Of a stretch of 64,000 bases of DNA, positions 10,820 to 22,497 are shown piece after piece (the stretch's first letter is position 1; each line of letters opens with the position of its first letter). The position numbers and the translations under genes are program-made. Where the stretch lies: contig BJOX01000139.1 of NCBI GenBank assembly GCA_009731375.1, positions 813,585-877,584 of the forward strand. Direction: 5' to 3'. Below the pieces are notes generated by a model, which ran no database searches, was not told where the DNA came from, and was given only the letters and a program-made list of their open reading frames with translations. This stretch comes from Paulinella micropora. Its lineage: Eukaryota > Cercozoa > Imbricatea > Euglyphida.

Positions 10820-11802
10820 GAACTATACGGTCATTCTACTATACGAATAAATTACTTACCAGTCACAAAGCAATTACTAAAAGTAAAAACGTAGTTATCC
10901 TACCAACGCAGGGAGTTAAAGCTACAAGGAGGCAAGGGAGCGGGGGAGCGCGCGGAGGGCGGCGCTGCATCGGTGACTTTTACGCTCTATAAGCGAGCGT
11001 GACTTCAAGTTAGTTTTATAGAGTTAGTGCATACAGTTGTTGATAGTTTGAAGGCTCCTTTAATTTCTGAATAGGGTTGCAAATATTTACCATCATATCT
11101 GCGAGGTTAGTAGTATAAGGTAGATGGGGCCGTTATTCCTGAATAGGGGGAGCAATGGACAATTTTATTAATAATAGTATTTATTCATACCGGCCCACCC
11201 CAAGGACAATTACCTATTTTACCTATATCACTCTATGTGTATCGGTGAATTCAAAGCTTTGGCGGTCTGAGTTTGTGGCACTTAGTGACGTGTTAGTATT
11301 ATTCAAAATCTCTAAGTAAAAGTAAAGTACGAACCCTCTTGTCTAGTGCCTCTTCGTCAGTAATCTTCTCTGGATTCGGTGTATCTGAGGATTTTTGCGA
11401 TTTTACTGTTTCCTGTTCGCTGTTGATATCGCTGATTATTGAATTAAAGTTTTTTTTGCATAACTTGATGTCGGTCTGTAGGTTTTGATAATTTCCTTCT
11501 TTTATACATTTATTACTATCTTTTCGATTTCCTTATATAGTTCATCCATCTTATTCTAATGCTCGTCTGAAGGTGAAGTGGATCTGTCATAAATTTAAGC
11601 TTATCAAGTTGAGCATCCACTTCTGCTGTCACTTTTTCCATCACTCCCTGTCTTACTTTGTTGGTACCAAACCCACCTCAACCAAGACCGAAACTCCCCA
11701 ATTCCACCTGGCTCCCTTTCCTCTCTCAATTGCAAGGAGCCATGGTCACGCCTGGCTAAATTTACTCAGAAAGTTACTCAATGATATTTTTAATCACAAT
11801 TG
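10820..11802. repeat. 983-bp block, second copy
   Basis: This is the exact copy of 9356-10338 on the far side of the N gap at 10339-10819. True copy number in the genome is probably one. Confidence 0.9.
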
Positions 11803-12850
11803 TGCCAAAAAGTCAACAAATTTGATCATCGGAGACATACGAAAATAATAGCGGGAAAAGCACTAGAACTAGTAGCAGCACTAGAAGCAGAGGTTAAGGC
11901 TAGTAAGGGGGCCACCTAGTTCACCACTGGCAGTGCCAGGCTACCGGTCGGTTCAGTGGAAATTTGCACTGACATAAATAATAACATAATATTTGTCTTC
12001 GGGTTGGGTCGTGAATTCAGAGTTCGACCTTGCTATAGCCTAGATAGCTAGCTTTGCTCAAGGCTGCTCAGGGCTGAAATTTTGGCCAGTGTCTGTTTAA
12101 TGTTGGGAAGGGATATTGTAAAAGTGAAGTTCAGCGTGCGAGGTGCAGGTCGGTTGCAGACGTAATGTATGTCGAACATTATTAATATGGCGTTTGGTGT
12201 GGTGCATTCTCACTTGATTTTCTTTAAGGGTGCCACTTAGACGAGAAAACTGTCAGTGACAGTCCGGTCCTGCTAAAATAGCGAAAATTTGATTATTGCG
12301 GACGTTTCCTGGGGGTTGGGTCGTGAAGTTATTGGTTCGACCCTTGTTCAAGCTTGTTCAGAGCTGAGATTTCGGCCAGTGTCTCCTTGCTGTTGGAGAC
12401 TGCTACTGTAAAAATTTCAGAGGGAGAAAATGTGGTGTTCGGTTGCAGACGTAATGTATGTAGAACATTCTGGCGTTTGGTGTGGTGCATTCTCGCTTGA
12501 TTTTCTTTGAACGGTTTTTCACACCCCACTTTTTTGGTACTGGATGAGGTAACGGACGCAGCCCGGTGAGCTAGCAGCCGCAAAAACACATGAATTCAAG
12601 TTTTTGAAACCACATTTTGTGGCAGTCCCCGTGAACTAGGTGGCTCCCCTTTTAAACGGTTTTTCACACCCCACTTTTTTTGGTACCGGATGGGGTAAGT
12701 GGCCAGTGACGCAGCCCGGTGCAGCTAGCAGCCGCAAAAACACATGAATTTTTTGAAACCACATTTTGTGGCACTCCCCGTGAACTAGATGGCCCCCTTA
12801 AACAGAAGGGGACAAGGAGAGAGGATGAAAAAGATCTTCACTGTTTTAAT
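11803..12850. repeat. Two families of diverged tandem repeat, no gene
   Basis: About 12000-12230 and 12312-12500 share a diverged unit: GGTTGGGTCGTGAA, TTCGACC, a GGCCAGTGTCT segment, GGTTGCAGACGTAATGTATGT and TGGCGTTTGGTGTGGTGCATTC. A second unit starting GGTTTTTCACACCCCACTTTTTT occurs at about 12512-12645 and 12656-12795 and ends with a GTGAACTAGRTGGC motif. Neither unit has a believable ORF. The recurring GAACTAGGTGGC motif (also near 11920) may mark the ends of an old mobile element. Confidence 0.6.
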
Positions 12851-13044
12851 CATATACAATGAGCAGATTAATAAAGCCTCCGAATACTTGCATATTTCTA
12901 CTTGGGATGGGTGAGAAGCGCAATTTATTAAAATGTCACTTATGCGACATTTGGCTTTGAAAAATAAATATTGATTTTAGTTTGATATAGTACGGTAATA
13001 ACAGTCTAACACATTCAGAAAAAAAAAATTACGTTGAAAGCGAT

Positions 13045-13073
13045 AAACACACACACACATACACACAACCAGA

Positions 13074-13105
<32 letters not shown>

Positions 13106-13128
13106 CAGACCGAGAGAGACAGACAGAC

Positions 13129-13167
<39 letters not shown>

Positions 13168-13260
13168 AGTGGTCTAAAATCTGCTTTTCAGATGATAGAG
13201 TAACACATGCATACACACACGTACTCTGTCTCTCTGTCTCTCTCTGTCTGTCTCTCTCTG

Positions 13261-13296
<36 letters not shown>

Positions 13297-13300
13297 GAGT
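13045..13300. repeat. (CA)n and (GA)n microsatellites
   Basis: Alternating CA, GA and CTGT tracts run from about 13045 to 13175 and again from 13215 to 13300. Open frames through them encode only Ser/Leu or Thr/His repeats and are not genes. Confidence 0.95.
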
Positions 13301-13330
13301 TGACGCACTCGATTCAAGGCAGGTGAGATG

Positions 13331-13490
13331 TTGGGTCAAGGCGGTTCTAGGCCCTCACCGCTCTGTTAAGGCAGCTCTACACTCTGCTAAGGCAGTTCTA
13401 GACCCTCACCGCTCTGTCAAGGCAGCGGCTAGGCCCTCACCACTCTGTCAAGGCAGCGCTAGGCCCTCATCACTCAGCCCCTGTTGCGGG
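13331..13490. repeat. Minisatellite of about 30-38 bp units
   Basis: Four to five diverged units contain the core TAGGCCCTCACCRCTCTGTYAAGGCAGC. The plus-strand frame repeats a PHRSVKA peptide, but it has no coding context. The unit feeds directly into the higher-order array that follows. Confidence 0.8.
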
Positions 13491-13569
13491 TTCAGCAAGC
13501 GCTCTTGACTGTCCCCTTTGTCAGTATGAGCACGGGCACTCACCACACTAGCCAACACCACCCTGCACA

Positions 13570-13826
13570 TACATATACATTATATATACATATATATAAT
13601 ATATATGTATACATATATGTATATATATATATATATGTATGTATGTATACTTATAACAAGGCGAGATGAGGCAGGCTGACAAGGGTCAGTAAGAAAGTTA
13701 GATATACATGTATATATGTACATATACATATAGACATCAATGTGCATGATGTACACTAGTCTAAGGAGAGGAGGCAAGGCAAGCCAACAGGGTCCATAAG
13801 AAATTTAGATTCAAATATATGCGCTG

Positions 13827-13894
<68 letters not shown>

Positions 13895-13954
13895 TTATAC
13901 ATATGCATTTTCATATACATATACATATACATATACAGAAACATATACATATAC

Positions 13955-13999
<45 letters not shown>

Positions 14000-14147
14000 T
14001 ATATACATATACATATACATATACATGTACATATACACGTACACGTATACGTACACGTACATGTCCATGTCCATGTACATGTACATGTACATGTACATGT
14101 ACATGTACATGTACATGTACATGTACATGTACATGTACATGTACATG

Positions 14148-14179
<32 letters not shown>

Positions 14180-14800
14180 AATTGTGATATACACACACCA
14201 GTGTAAGGAGAGGAGGTAAGTCAGGCTAACAAGGGTCCGTAATACATACATGTATACATATATACATACACATATAGATATACATCATATGTATATCTGT
14301 CTAAGAAGAGGAGGCAAGGCAGGCCAACAAGGGTGAGAAAGACGCACAAACAATAAATTTAGATATACACATATACAAAAATATGTACATATATACGTGT
14401 ATACATATGTGCATAAATACATATATACGTATGTGCATACATATACATGAATGCTCATGATGCAAGGCATTGTAAGGAGAGGAGATAAGGCAGGCCGACA
14501 AGGTCCATAATACATGTATATATGTATGCATATACATACACATGTACTCATATGCAAACCAGTCTAAGGAGAGGAGGTAAGGCAGGCCAACAAGCGTGAG
14601 AAAGACAATAAACTTAGATATATATATACATATGCATTTGCATGTAGATGGTGTGCATACCAGTCTAAATAAAGGATGTAAGGCAGGCCGACTAGCGTGA
14701 AGAAGGCAAACAAGCATGAGAAAAGACAATACATTTAGATATACATATGCATATTCATTTGCATGTAGATGGTGCATACCAGTCTAAGGAGAGGAGGTAA
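13570..14800. repeat. AT-rich microsatellites punctuated by a conserved ~40-bp core
   Basis: (ACATAT)n and (GTACAT)n tracts are interrupted by a core, approximately CTAAGGAGAGGAGGTAAGGC followed by AGGCCAACAAGGGT, near 13759, 14198, 14299, 14473, 14562, 14665 and 14779, with a weaker version near 13660. Between cores the microsatellite sequence differs in length and type. This is a satellite-like array whose spacers have expanded independently. Confidence 0.85.
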
Positions 14801-14804
14801 GGCA

Positions 14805-14951
14805 GGCCGACTAGCCGTGAGGAAGGCTTGTGCGATAGACGAACAGGCAACACACAAGATGATTTTGACCTATAGGTAGATAGATAGGTAGGTAGGTAGG
14901 CAGGTAGGTAGGTAGGCAGGTAGGTAGGTGGGTAGGTAGGTAGGTCAAGAG

Positions 14952-14982
<31 letters not shown>

Positions 14983-15124
14983 CACGCCAGGTGTGAGGAA
15001 GGCTTGCGCGATAGACGAACAGGCAACACACAAGATGATTAGACCTATAGGTAGATAGATAGGTAGGTAGGTAGGTAGGTAGGTAGGTAGATAGGTAGGT
15101 TGGTAGGTAGGTAGGTAGGTCAAG

Positions 15125-15164
<40 letters not shown>

Positions 15165-15329
15165 TAGATAGATGAGATAGATAGATAGATAGATAGATGA
15201 AATATCGACTAATGTCAGAAAAAAGGAGCTTCTGATTTCGTCAACCAGGAAGTCTGTGGGTAAAGTATTAACCCGATGCCCAGCTAAGCCGTGATGTTTG
15301 CACGGAAGGGACTGATACAGGCAATACCA

Positions 15330-15374
<45 letters not shown>

Positions 15375-15550
15375 CACGCCAAGTGTGAGAAAGGCTTGCG
15401 CGATGGATGAGCAGGCAACACACAGCACTACTTTCACCTATAGGAAGATAGATAGATAGGTAGGTAGGTAGGTAGGTAGGCAGGTAGGCAGGTAGGTAGG
15501 TCAAGACACAGGACTACTTTGACCCATAGGTAGGTAGGTAGGTAGGTAGG

Positions 15551-15584
<34 letters not shown>

Positions 15585-15600
15585 TGGATAGATAGATATG

Positions 15601-15653
<53 letters not shown>

Positions 15654-15709
15654 GTAGGTAGGTAGGTAGGTAGGTAGGTCAAGACACAGGACTACTTTGA
15701 CCTATAGGC

Positions 15710-15775
<66 letters not shown>

Positions 15776-15983
15776 GTAGGTAGGTAGGTCAAGACACAGG
15801 ACTACTTTGACCTATAGGTAGGTAGGTAGGTAGGTAGGTAGATAGATAGATAGATAGATACATAGATAGATAGGTAGGTAGGTAGGTAGGTAGGTAGGTC
15901 AAGTCACAGGACTACTTTGACCTGCACGAGAAAGATAGATAGATAAATAGATGGATATAGATGGATGGATGGATGGATGGATG

Positions 15984-16031
<48 letters not shown>

Positions 16032-16070
16032 TAGATAGATATAGATAGATAGATAGAGTTGGTATGAGGT
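14805..16070. repeat. (GATA)n/(GGTA)n array with two recurrent cores
   Basis: Long GATA and GGTA runs are separated by two short unique cores. One, GGAAGGCTTGTGCGATAGACG with GAACAGGCAACACACA, occurs near 14820, 14998 and, diverged, 15390. The other, CAAGACACAGGACTACTTTG, occurs near 15501, 15679, 15789 and 15899. No gene is present. Confidence 0.9.
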
Positions 16071-16089
16071 TTGTCAGCGCGGCCAGAGA

Positions 16090-16090
16090 G

Positions 16091-16160
<70 letters not shown>

Positions 16161-16607
16161 GGCAAGCAGAGACGTGGTGATGAGGTCGGTCAGCACGGGA
16201 AGGCAGACAACGAGAAAGAAAGAAAGAATGAATGAAAGAAAGAAAGAAAGAAAGGAAGGAAGGAAGGAAGTAAGTAAGTAAGTAAGGAAGGAAGGAAGGA
16301 AGGGAGGGAGGAAGAAAGAAAGAAAGAAAGAAAAAAAGAAAGAAAGGAAGGAAGGAAGGAAGGAAGTAAGTAAGTAAGTAAGGAAGGAAGAAAGAAAAAG
16401 GAAGGAAGGAAGGAAGGAAGGGAAGGGAAGGAAAGGAAAGAGAAAGAAAGAAAGAAAGAAAAGAAAGAAAAGAAAGAAAAGAAAGAAAAGAAAGAAAAGA
16501 AAGACAAGAAAGACAAGAAATTCAAGAAAGACAAGAAAGACAAGAAAGACAAGAAAGAAAAGAAAGAAAAGAAAGAAAAGAAAGAAAAGAAAGGAAGAAA
16601 GAGAGAG

Positions 16608-16651
<44 letters not shown>

Positions 16652-16904
16652 AGAAAGAAAGAAAGAAGGAAGGAAAGGAAAGGAAAGGAAAGGAAAGGAA
16701 AGAATAGAAAAGACAAGACAAGAAAAGAAAAGAAAGAAAGAAAGCACGAAAAAAGGAAAGGAAAGGAAAAGGGAAAGAAGGGAAGGAAAGGAAAGGAAAG
16801 GAAAGAAAGAAAAGGAAAGGAAAGAAAAGGAAAGACAAGGAAGGAAAAGGAAAGAAAAGGAAAGAAAAGGAAAGAAAAAAAAGAAAAAGAAAGAAAGAAA
16901 GAAA

Positions 16905-16941
<37 letters not shown>

Positions 16942-16992
16942 GAAAGTTGTGTGTGTGTGCTGTGTGTGTGTGTGTGTGTGCGGGGTGGGGGT

Positions 16993-17036
<44 letters not shown>
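16090..17036. repeat. Polypurine tract and poly-G run
   Basis: After (GT)n and (GA)n, positions 16209-16945 are almost entirely G and A on the plus strand (GAAA, GGAA and GACAA repeats), about 740 bp. A (GT)n segment then leads into roughly 46 consecutive G at 16992-17036 with only a few interruptions just before. Such sequence favours triplex (H-DNA) and quadruplex structure and assembles poorly. Confidence 0.95.
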
Positions 17037-17112
17037 AGGTGGCGAGGGGGCTGACCAGCATAGAGTTGGTAATGAGGTCGGTCAGCGCGGCAAGGCAGGC
17101 AACAGGGGCGCC

Positions 17113-17520
17113 TACATACATTACATTACATTACATTACGTTACATTACGTTACGTTACGTTACGTTACATTAAATTGCATTACATTACATTACATTACA
17201 TTACATTACAGTAAATTGTATTACATTACATTACATGACATTACATGACATACATTACATTACATTACATTACATTACATTACATTACATTACATTACAT
17301 TACATACGTTACATTACATGACATTACATGACATTGCATTACATTTACATGACATGACATGACATGACACGACATGACACGACATGACATGACACGACAT
17401 GACATTACATGACATGAAACGACATGACATGACATCACATGGCACGGTATGGCATGATATAACATGGCATATGACATGACATGTGACATGACATGACATG
17501 TGACATGACATGTGACTTAT
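17113..17520. repeat. Pentanucleotide array grading from (ATTAC)n to (GACAT)n
   Basis: TTACA units fill about 17113-17330, then GACAT units to about 17518. The transition is gradual, with mixed units around 17225-17345, suggesting stepwise mutation of one unit into the other. Confidence 0.95.
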
Positions 17521-18476
17521 CAGTTCTGTCCTCAACGTGCATACTAAAAAGGAAGTGATATCACCTATTTTGCTAAGGTGGTAAAAAAAGGGGGAGTAGC
17601 GGTGCACATGTGCGCGGAAAGTTGTCCAGGAATTAAGGCCAACTTCACGAGCATACTAAATGTAAATCTGCGTCTTGATGATAGGAACCTCGAATCTACG
17701 TCTGATAACTAGGTAAATCTACGTCTTAATAATCAGGTGAAAGATCCACGCGAAGCTTGTCTGAAAATCTGGACAATGTCCCGAATATCTGCGCGGATAA
17801 CTGTACTTTTTTTTGTTGCGCTAATAGTGCGAACCTACATGTTGGCTATTAGGTATTTCAGGCAGGGAAATTCAAAGTGAATATGAGATGGAGCAAAAAA
17901 GGAAGCGGAGTTATCCGCGCATATACATGGAAAATTGTCCGATTAGGACAACTTCACAAAAATTAGCGAACCTACTCATTAAATGGGTTATGGGTGCTAG
18001 GGTGGATGAAAAGAACTACTATTATTAGCGCAGAGGAGCGAAAAATTTTCCAGGATTTGGGTCTGGGACGAGCCATGAGCCTTGAATTATACGATGTTTA
18101 TACATTTCAAGAGCGCGTGGCAGAAAGAGGGGGAAAATCAAACCAGAAAAATGTGGGAATTTACATAATAGTGCACAGGTAAAAATTGACATAAAGGAGA
18201 GGGATGATATGACTAAAATGTGAGAACCATAAGAAATGTAGCCCAAAAAAGATATGACAAAACAGGGTCATCGCAGATAGCGTTTGGCCCCGTCCGGACC
18301 AAAAAGAAAAAAAAGTTGCAGCGGGCTGCAGGCGTAGAGAGAGAGATCAGGCCGCATCTTCGTGTCCCGTGATTTCCAGGGGAGGAGGAACGAAAAGTTG
18401 GCGAGGCGGTAGGTCTGTGAACAAACCAACAAGAATAAAGTAAATGACTTAATGAGTGATAAAAAATAACAATCTC
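17521..18476. other. Unique AT-rich DNA, no supported gene
   Basis: I see no convincing coding frame. An inverted repeat based on GCGCGGATAACT (about 17788-17800) and AGTTATCCGCGC (about 17908-17920) brackets ~105 bp. Related phrases about TTGTCC and CAACTTCAC recur near 17620 and 17940. These hint at remnants of a DNA transposon. Confidence 0.4.
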
Positions 18477-18509
18477 TCTCTCTCTCTCTCTTTAATGAGT
18501 GATAAAAAA

Positions 18510-18560
<51 letters not shown>

Positions 18561-18562
18561 GA

Positions 18563-18597
<35 letters not shown>

Positions 18598-19150
18598 CTT
18601 GTTATCGGGCGACATAAGTGTGGGGCAGGGGATTTCGGGGGCACCCCTTGAAATTCCACTCTTGCTCCTGACAACATACACAGGCACCATATGCATGATG
18701 ATGCGCGTGTGTGTGGCGAGTGTAACAAATCAATCAACCCATCAACCAATAATGAAATGAATGATACGAATGATATGAATGACATGAATGACATGAATCG
18801 AATGATACGAATGATACAAATGAAACGAATGAAATGAATCTATGAATCAACAAGTCAGCCAGTCATTCATTTAGCCAGTCAATCAATCGACGAATGAATC
18901 GATAAATCAATAGATGAATCAAACGACGAATTTATCGATCATTCGTCGATCGATAAATCAACCAACCAGTCAATCAATCAATCAGTCAGTCAGTCAGTCA
19001 ATCAACCAATCAGTCAATCAATCAGTCAATCAATCAGTCAGTCAAACAATCACTCAACCAATCAATCGACTAACCAACCAACCCCAACCAACTAATCAAT
19101 CAATCCGTCAATGAATGGCATCGATCAATCAATCAATCCCACAATCACTA
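18477..19150. repeat. (TC)n, (CA)n, (TA)n and degenerate (ATCA)n tracts
   Basis: 18477-18597 holds TC, CA and TA dinucleotides; 18716-19150 is a degenerate tetranucleotide array around AATC/AATG units. The stretch from 18600 to 18715 is unique, with no ORF of note. Confidence 0.9.
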
Positions 19151-19152
19151 AC

Positions 19153-19407
19153 TCACTCAATCAGACCGAAGGAAACTGTATGATCAGCGCGAAAGAGAAT
19201 TTGTATTGTGGCCACGTTGTCCTGGTCCAGCCGACACGCGAACCGCTTCCACTCGCTCTCCAACAACTTGAAAGGTTCGAAATCATCGTCTTCTTCGTCA
19301 TTTTCGACTTCTTCGAGTCCTTCGCCTTTTTCTGCCTCTTTGCCTTCGTGATTGCCTCCACCCTTTCCTTCCTCATTGACGTCATCGCTGTCTCTCCGAT
19401 TCTCCAT
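19153..19407 (-). CDS. Possible exon: acidic hypothetical protein
   Basis: The 84-residue frame has a non-repetitive, Glu/Asp/Lys-rich composition (EEVENDEEDDDFEPFKLLESEW) unlike the neighbouring microsatellites. It starts with Met at 19407 and stops at 19153. No family is recognised. It could be a lone exon of a degraded gene or chance. Confidence 0.25.
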   Translation of the reverse strand: MENRRDSDDVNEEGKGGGNHEGKEAEKGEGLEEVENDEEDDDFEPFKLLESEWKRFACRLDQDNVATIQILFRADHTVSFGLIE

Positions 19408-19437
19408 CGAACCCTATGTATGTAATGTATGTATGTG

Positions 19438-19469
<32 letters not shown>

Positions 19470-19503
19470 TGTATGTATGTATGTATGTATGCATGTATAC
19501 ATA

Positions 19504-20436
19504 AGGTGTCTCAAAAGTTCGTTCCCACTTTTGATTTTTTTCTCTCTGGTAAGAAGGCCGAGATAGCTGGTTTTATTTCATGTGCTCACAATACAAGACC
19601 ACGCACAGTCGTGTGTCCTCAATAATTACGAAGACTCTCGCCTTTCGACTTGATAACGTTGCGGAGTCGTTTAGGCACAGATTCAACAGTTTTTTTTACA
19701 GTGTCCTGCGACAAGTTCAACCAGGCTTGTTTGATTCGGCGTTTAAGTTGTGCTAGGTTTCGCGGGGGGTTCTTATCGAGGTCGCTGACCATGATGCTCC
19801 ATATATTTTCAATGGGGTTGAGGTCTGGGGACTTTGCGGGCCACTGGCCGTTAGGGCCCGAAGTGATGTGGTGGGGTACGTTTTGCCGGAGCCAGCTGTT
19901 GATCGCGGCCGCCATATGGGCAGAGGCCCCATCGTGCACCTAATGCATATCGTTGTAATCTACAACTCTTAAGCTTTCATTTGAGCCCAAGATCATGAAA
20001 ATCAGATAAGAATTGGCAGAGAACGATGAATTTTGCAGCCATTTTGGGAGGGTCACTTCTTGAGTTTGGAGATCTTCGATTTCTGAGCTGGAAAGGGCTG
20101 GGGGTCTGGGGGTGGGATGTGCCGTGGGACACCCGTAGGGACACTCCGGGACATCCCTCGAAAGGGACGTCCCGGGTCATCCCTGCTCGGGAGACTTCGA
20201 GATTTAGGGACATCCCCATTTTGGGGACGTCCCAAAAAATTTTAGGGACATACCTTTTTTTTTTTTTTTTTTTTTGCATAATTTTTTTTCCGAAGAGTTT
20301 CAAAGCCCCATACACATAGGTACCTCACACTACTGTACGTGTCCTGTAGTGTAAGCACATGAAATGAAACAAGCTATCGCGGCCTCCTTCCCAGAGAGAA
20401 AAAGATCAAAAGTGGGAACGAACTTTTGAGACACCT
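19504..20436 (-). mobile_element. Tc1/mariner-type element with perfect terminal inverted repeats, internally deleted
   Basis: AGGTGTCTCAAAAGTTCGTT at 19504 continues to 19535, and its exact reverse complement lies at 20405-20436, giving about 32-bp inverted repeats. A TA dinucleotide lies next to each end. Inside is the C-terminal third of a DDE transposase. At about 930 bp the element is shorter than autonomous relatives. The centre (19945-20400) includes a G+C-rich stretch with repeated GGGACGTCCC-like palindromes and a T run at 20253-20275 and does not encode the missing transposase half. Confidence 0.88.
19619..19939 (-). pseudogene. Tc1/mariner transposase, C-terminal fragment
   Basis: The frame opens MHDGASAHMAAAINSWL, matching the second catalytic Asp region of Tc1-family transposases (usually QDGAPAH). 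It continues GQWPAKSPDLNPIENIWSIM with the third acidic residue in the DLNPIENIW box, then a helical tail ending near residue 106. The helix-turn-helix DNA-binding half and the first catalytic Asp are missing, so no active enzyme is possible from this copy. Confidence 0.92.
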
Positions 20437-20514
20437 CTTAAATGTACCATGTATATGTATTTATGCATAAAATATTATGTATCTATGGGATACGATACAA
20501 TTCAGTACAATACA

Positions 20515-20712
20515 CAGGTACATTCATGCATTCATGTATGCATACAAGCATACATACATAATACATACATACATACACACACACACACACTTACATATAT
20601 ACAAACATGTAATATGCGTTACCTCGCGAAGTGGTTCAAAGAACCTTCCGCTGCTTTTGTATTTTTCTAGCGGTGTTGCCACTTCAGCCACTTTGGAGAG
20701 AAACAGAGAGAC

Positions 20713-20762
<50 letters not shown>

Positions 20763-21094
20763 GATGCATGCATGCATGCCATGGGCAATCAAATTCCACG
20801 CAAATTGGAATCGGAATGCATGTCGTGCGAGGGTTCCGACGATTGTTTTAAGCCTTGTCAATCGTATCTTTAAGAGAATGGTGGGGAATTCGTGAGCTTT
20901 GCCAAGGTTGAATGAATATATTCGACTGTTTTGTAATCTTCACTTCCCTCCATCCATTCCCTTCCTCCCTCCCTCCCTCCATCCATTCCCTTCCTACCCT
21001 TCCCCCCCCCCCCCCCCCCCCCCCCTTTTTTCTNNNNNNNNNNNNNNNNNNNNNNNNNNNNNNCCCCCCCCCCCCCCCCCCCAACCCTCCTCTT

Positions 21095-21128
<34 letters not shown>

Positions 21129-21130
21129 AT
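20515..21130. repeat. Microsatellites around an N gap
   Basis: TACA/CA repeats lie at 20515-20610, (GA)n at 20710-20760, T/C-rich tracts at 20945-21033 and C runs flank the gap 21034-21063. The unique stretch 20610-20940 shows no gene. Confidence 0.85.
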
Positions 21131-21224
21131 ACCTGATATTTCAGTAGTTGGGTTGGACTGTCGCGGTGTTGATGAGTCTAGAACGGTAGATGAGAAACCC
21201 GTGGTGGCGAGTTCTAAGTAAGCA

Positions 21225-21358
21225 CGTAATAGATAGATAGATATGTTTGGTCTATCAGCTCTGCATATCCGAAGACATAGGCATCCATTCCATCCGGCTG
21301 CCAATCGGCGACTGGGTAGCGGGCTGGAATAGATAGATAGATAGATATATAGATAAAC

Positions 21359-21416
<58 letters not shown>

Positions 21417-21440
21417 TGACTATTTCCAAGTAAGCTCGTA

Positions 21441-21491
<51 letters not shown>

Positions 21492-21535
21492 TAGATAGAT
21501 GTAGATAGATAGATAGATAGATAGTTAGATAGATG

Positions 21536-21567
<32 letters not shown>

Positions 21568-21598
21568 TAGACAGATATGTACAGATATAGATAGACAA

Positions 21599-21630
<32 letters not shown>

Positions 21631-21705
21631 GTTGGTAGGTAGGTAGGTAGGTAGGTAGGTAGGTAGGAAGGCAGGTAGGTAGAGGTAGGCAGATACAGAC
21701 AGACT

Positions 21706-21762
<57 letters not shown>

Positions 21763-21807
21763 GGATGATAAGTATGTAGACAGAAAGGTAGGTGGGTAGG
21801 TAGGTAG

Positions 21808-21820
<13 letters not shown>
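21225..21820. repeat. (GATA)n and (GGTA)n array
   Basis: GATA repeats with short unique islands at 21242-21325 and 21412-21440 dominate. All long frames here are YLSI or YLPT repeats and are artefacts of the unit. Confidence 0.95.
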
Positions 21821-21822
<2 letters not shown>

Positions 21823-21866
<44 letters not shown>

Positions 21867-21893
21867 ACCCTCGCTAGTTGGCTGAGTCCAAGG

Positions 21894-21965
<72 letters not shown>

Positions 21966-21997
21966 TGCATATCCTCGCTAGTTGGCTGAGTCCAAGG

Positions 21998-22039
<42 letters not shown>

Positions 22040-22085
22040 CATACCCTCGCTACTTGGCGTAGTCCAAGGCTTCGCAGGCTTATCA

Positions 22086-22131
<46 letters not shown>

Positions 22132-22135
22132 ATAC
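21823..22135. repeat. (CT)n tracts separated by a recurrent ~34-bp core
   Basis: The core GCATACCCTCGCTAGTTGGC followed by TGAGTCCAAGGCTT appears near 21863, 21966, 22038 and 22130, diverging step by step (the later copies read CTTCTTGGCGTAGTACAACG). Each copy is followed by a (CT)n tract. Layout mirrors the core-plus-microsatellite arrays at 13.5-16 kb. Confidence 0.85.
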
Positions 22136-22254
22136 CCTCGCTTCTTGGCGTAGTACAACGCCTCGCAGGCTTATCACTTGCCGCTTTTGCAAGCTTATCA
22201 ACATTTGCCTTAACAGTATAACTCCTGGTATGAATAGAAACAAACAAACATACA

Positions 22255-22287
<33 letters not shown>

Positions 22288-22334
22288 GCATATATACATA
22301 CATACATACATACATACACTCATACATACACTCA

Positions 22335-22368
<34 letters not shown>

Positions 22369-22450
22369 CATGTACATACATACATACCTCAGCCATTCGG
22401 GCTCTTCGGGAGAAACTTTCTTCTTAGACTTGGTCGACTATTTATATTAC

Positions 22451-22489
<39 letters not shown>

Positions 22490-22497
22490 GATAGATA

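Noticed and set aside
10109-10992. Open frames running through N
   Set aside because: N codons are not evidence; the flanking coding potential is poor.
13756-14251. Long open frames encoding (YM)n, (CT)n or (YT)n dipeptides on both strands
   Set aside because: They are produced by hexanucleotide microsatellites lacking stops in several frames; no start context or non-repetitive protein.
16074-17121. Open frames of 185-254 residues of Leu/Ser/Phe
   Set aside because: Translation of the polypurine tract only; open in all frames.
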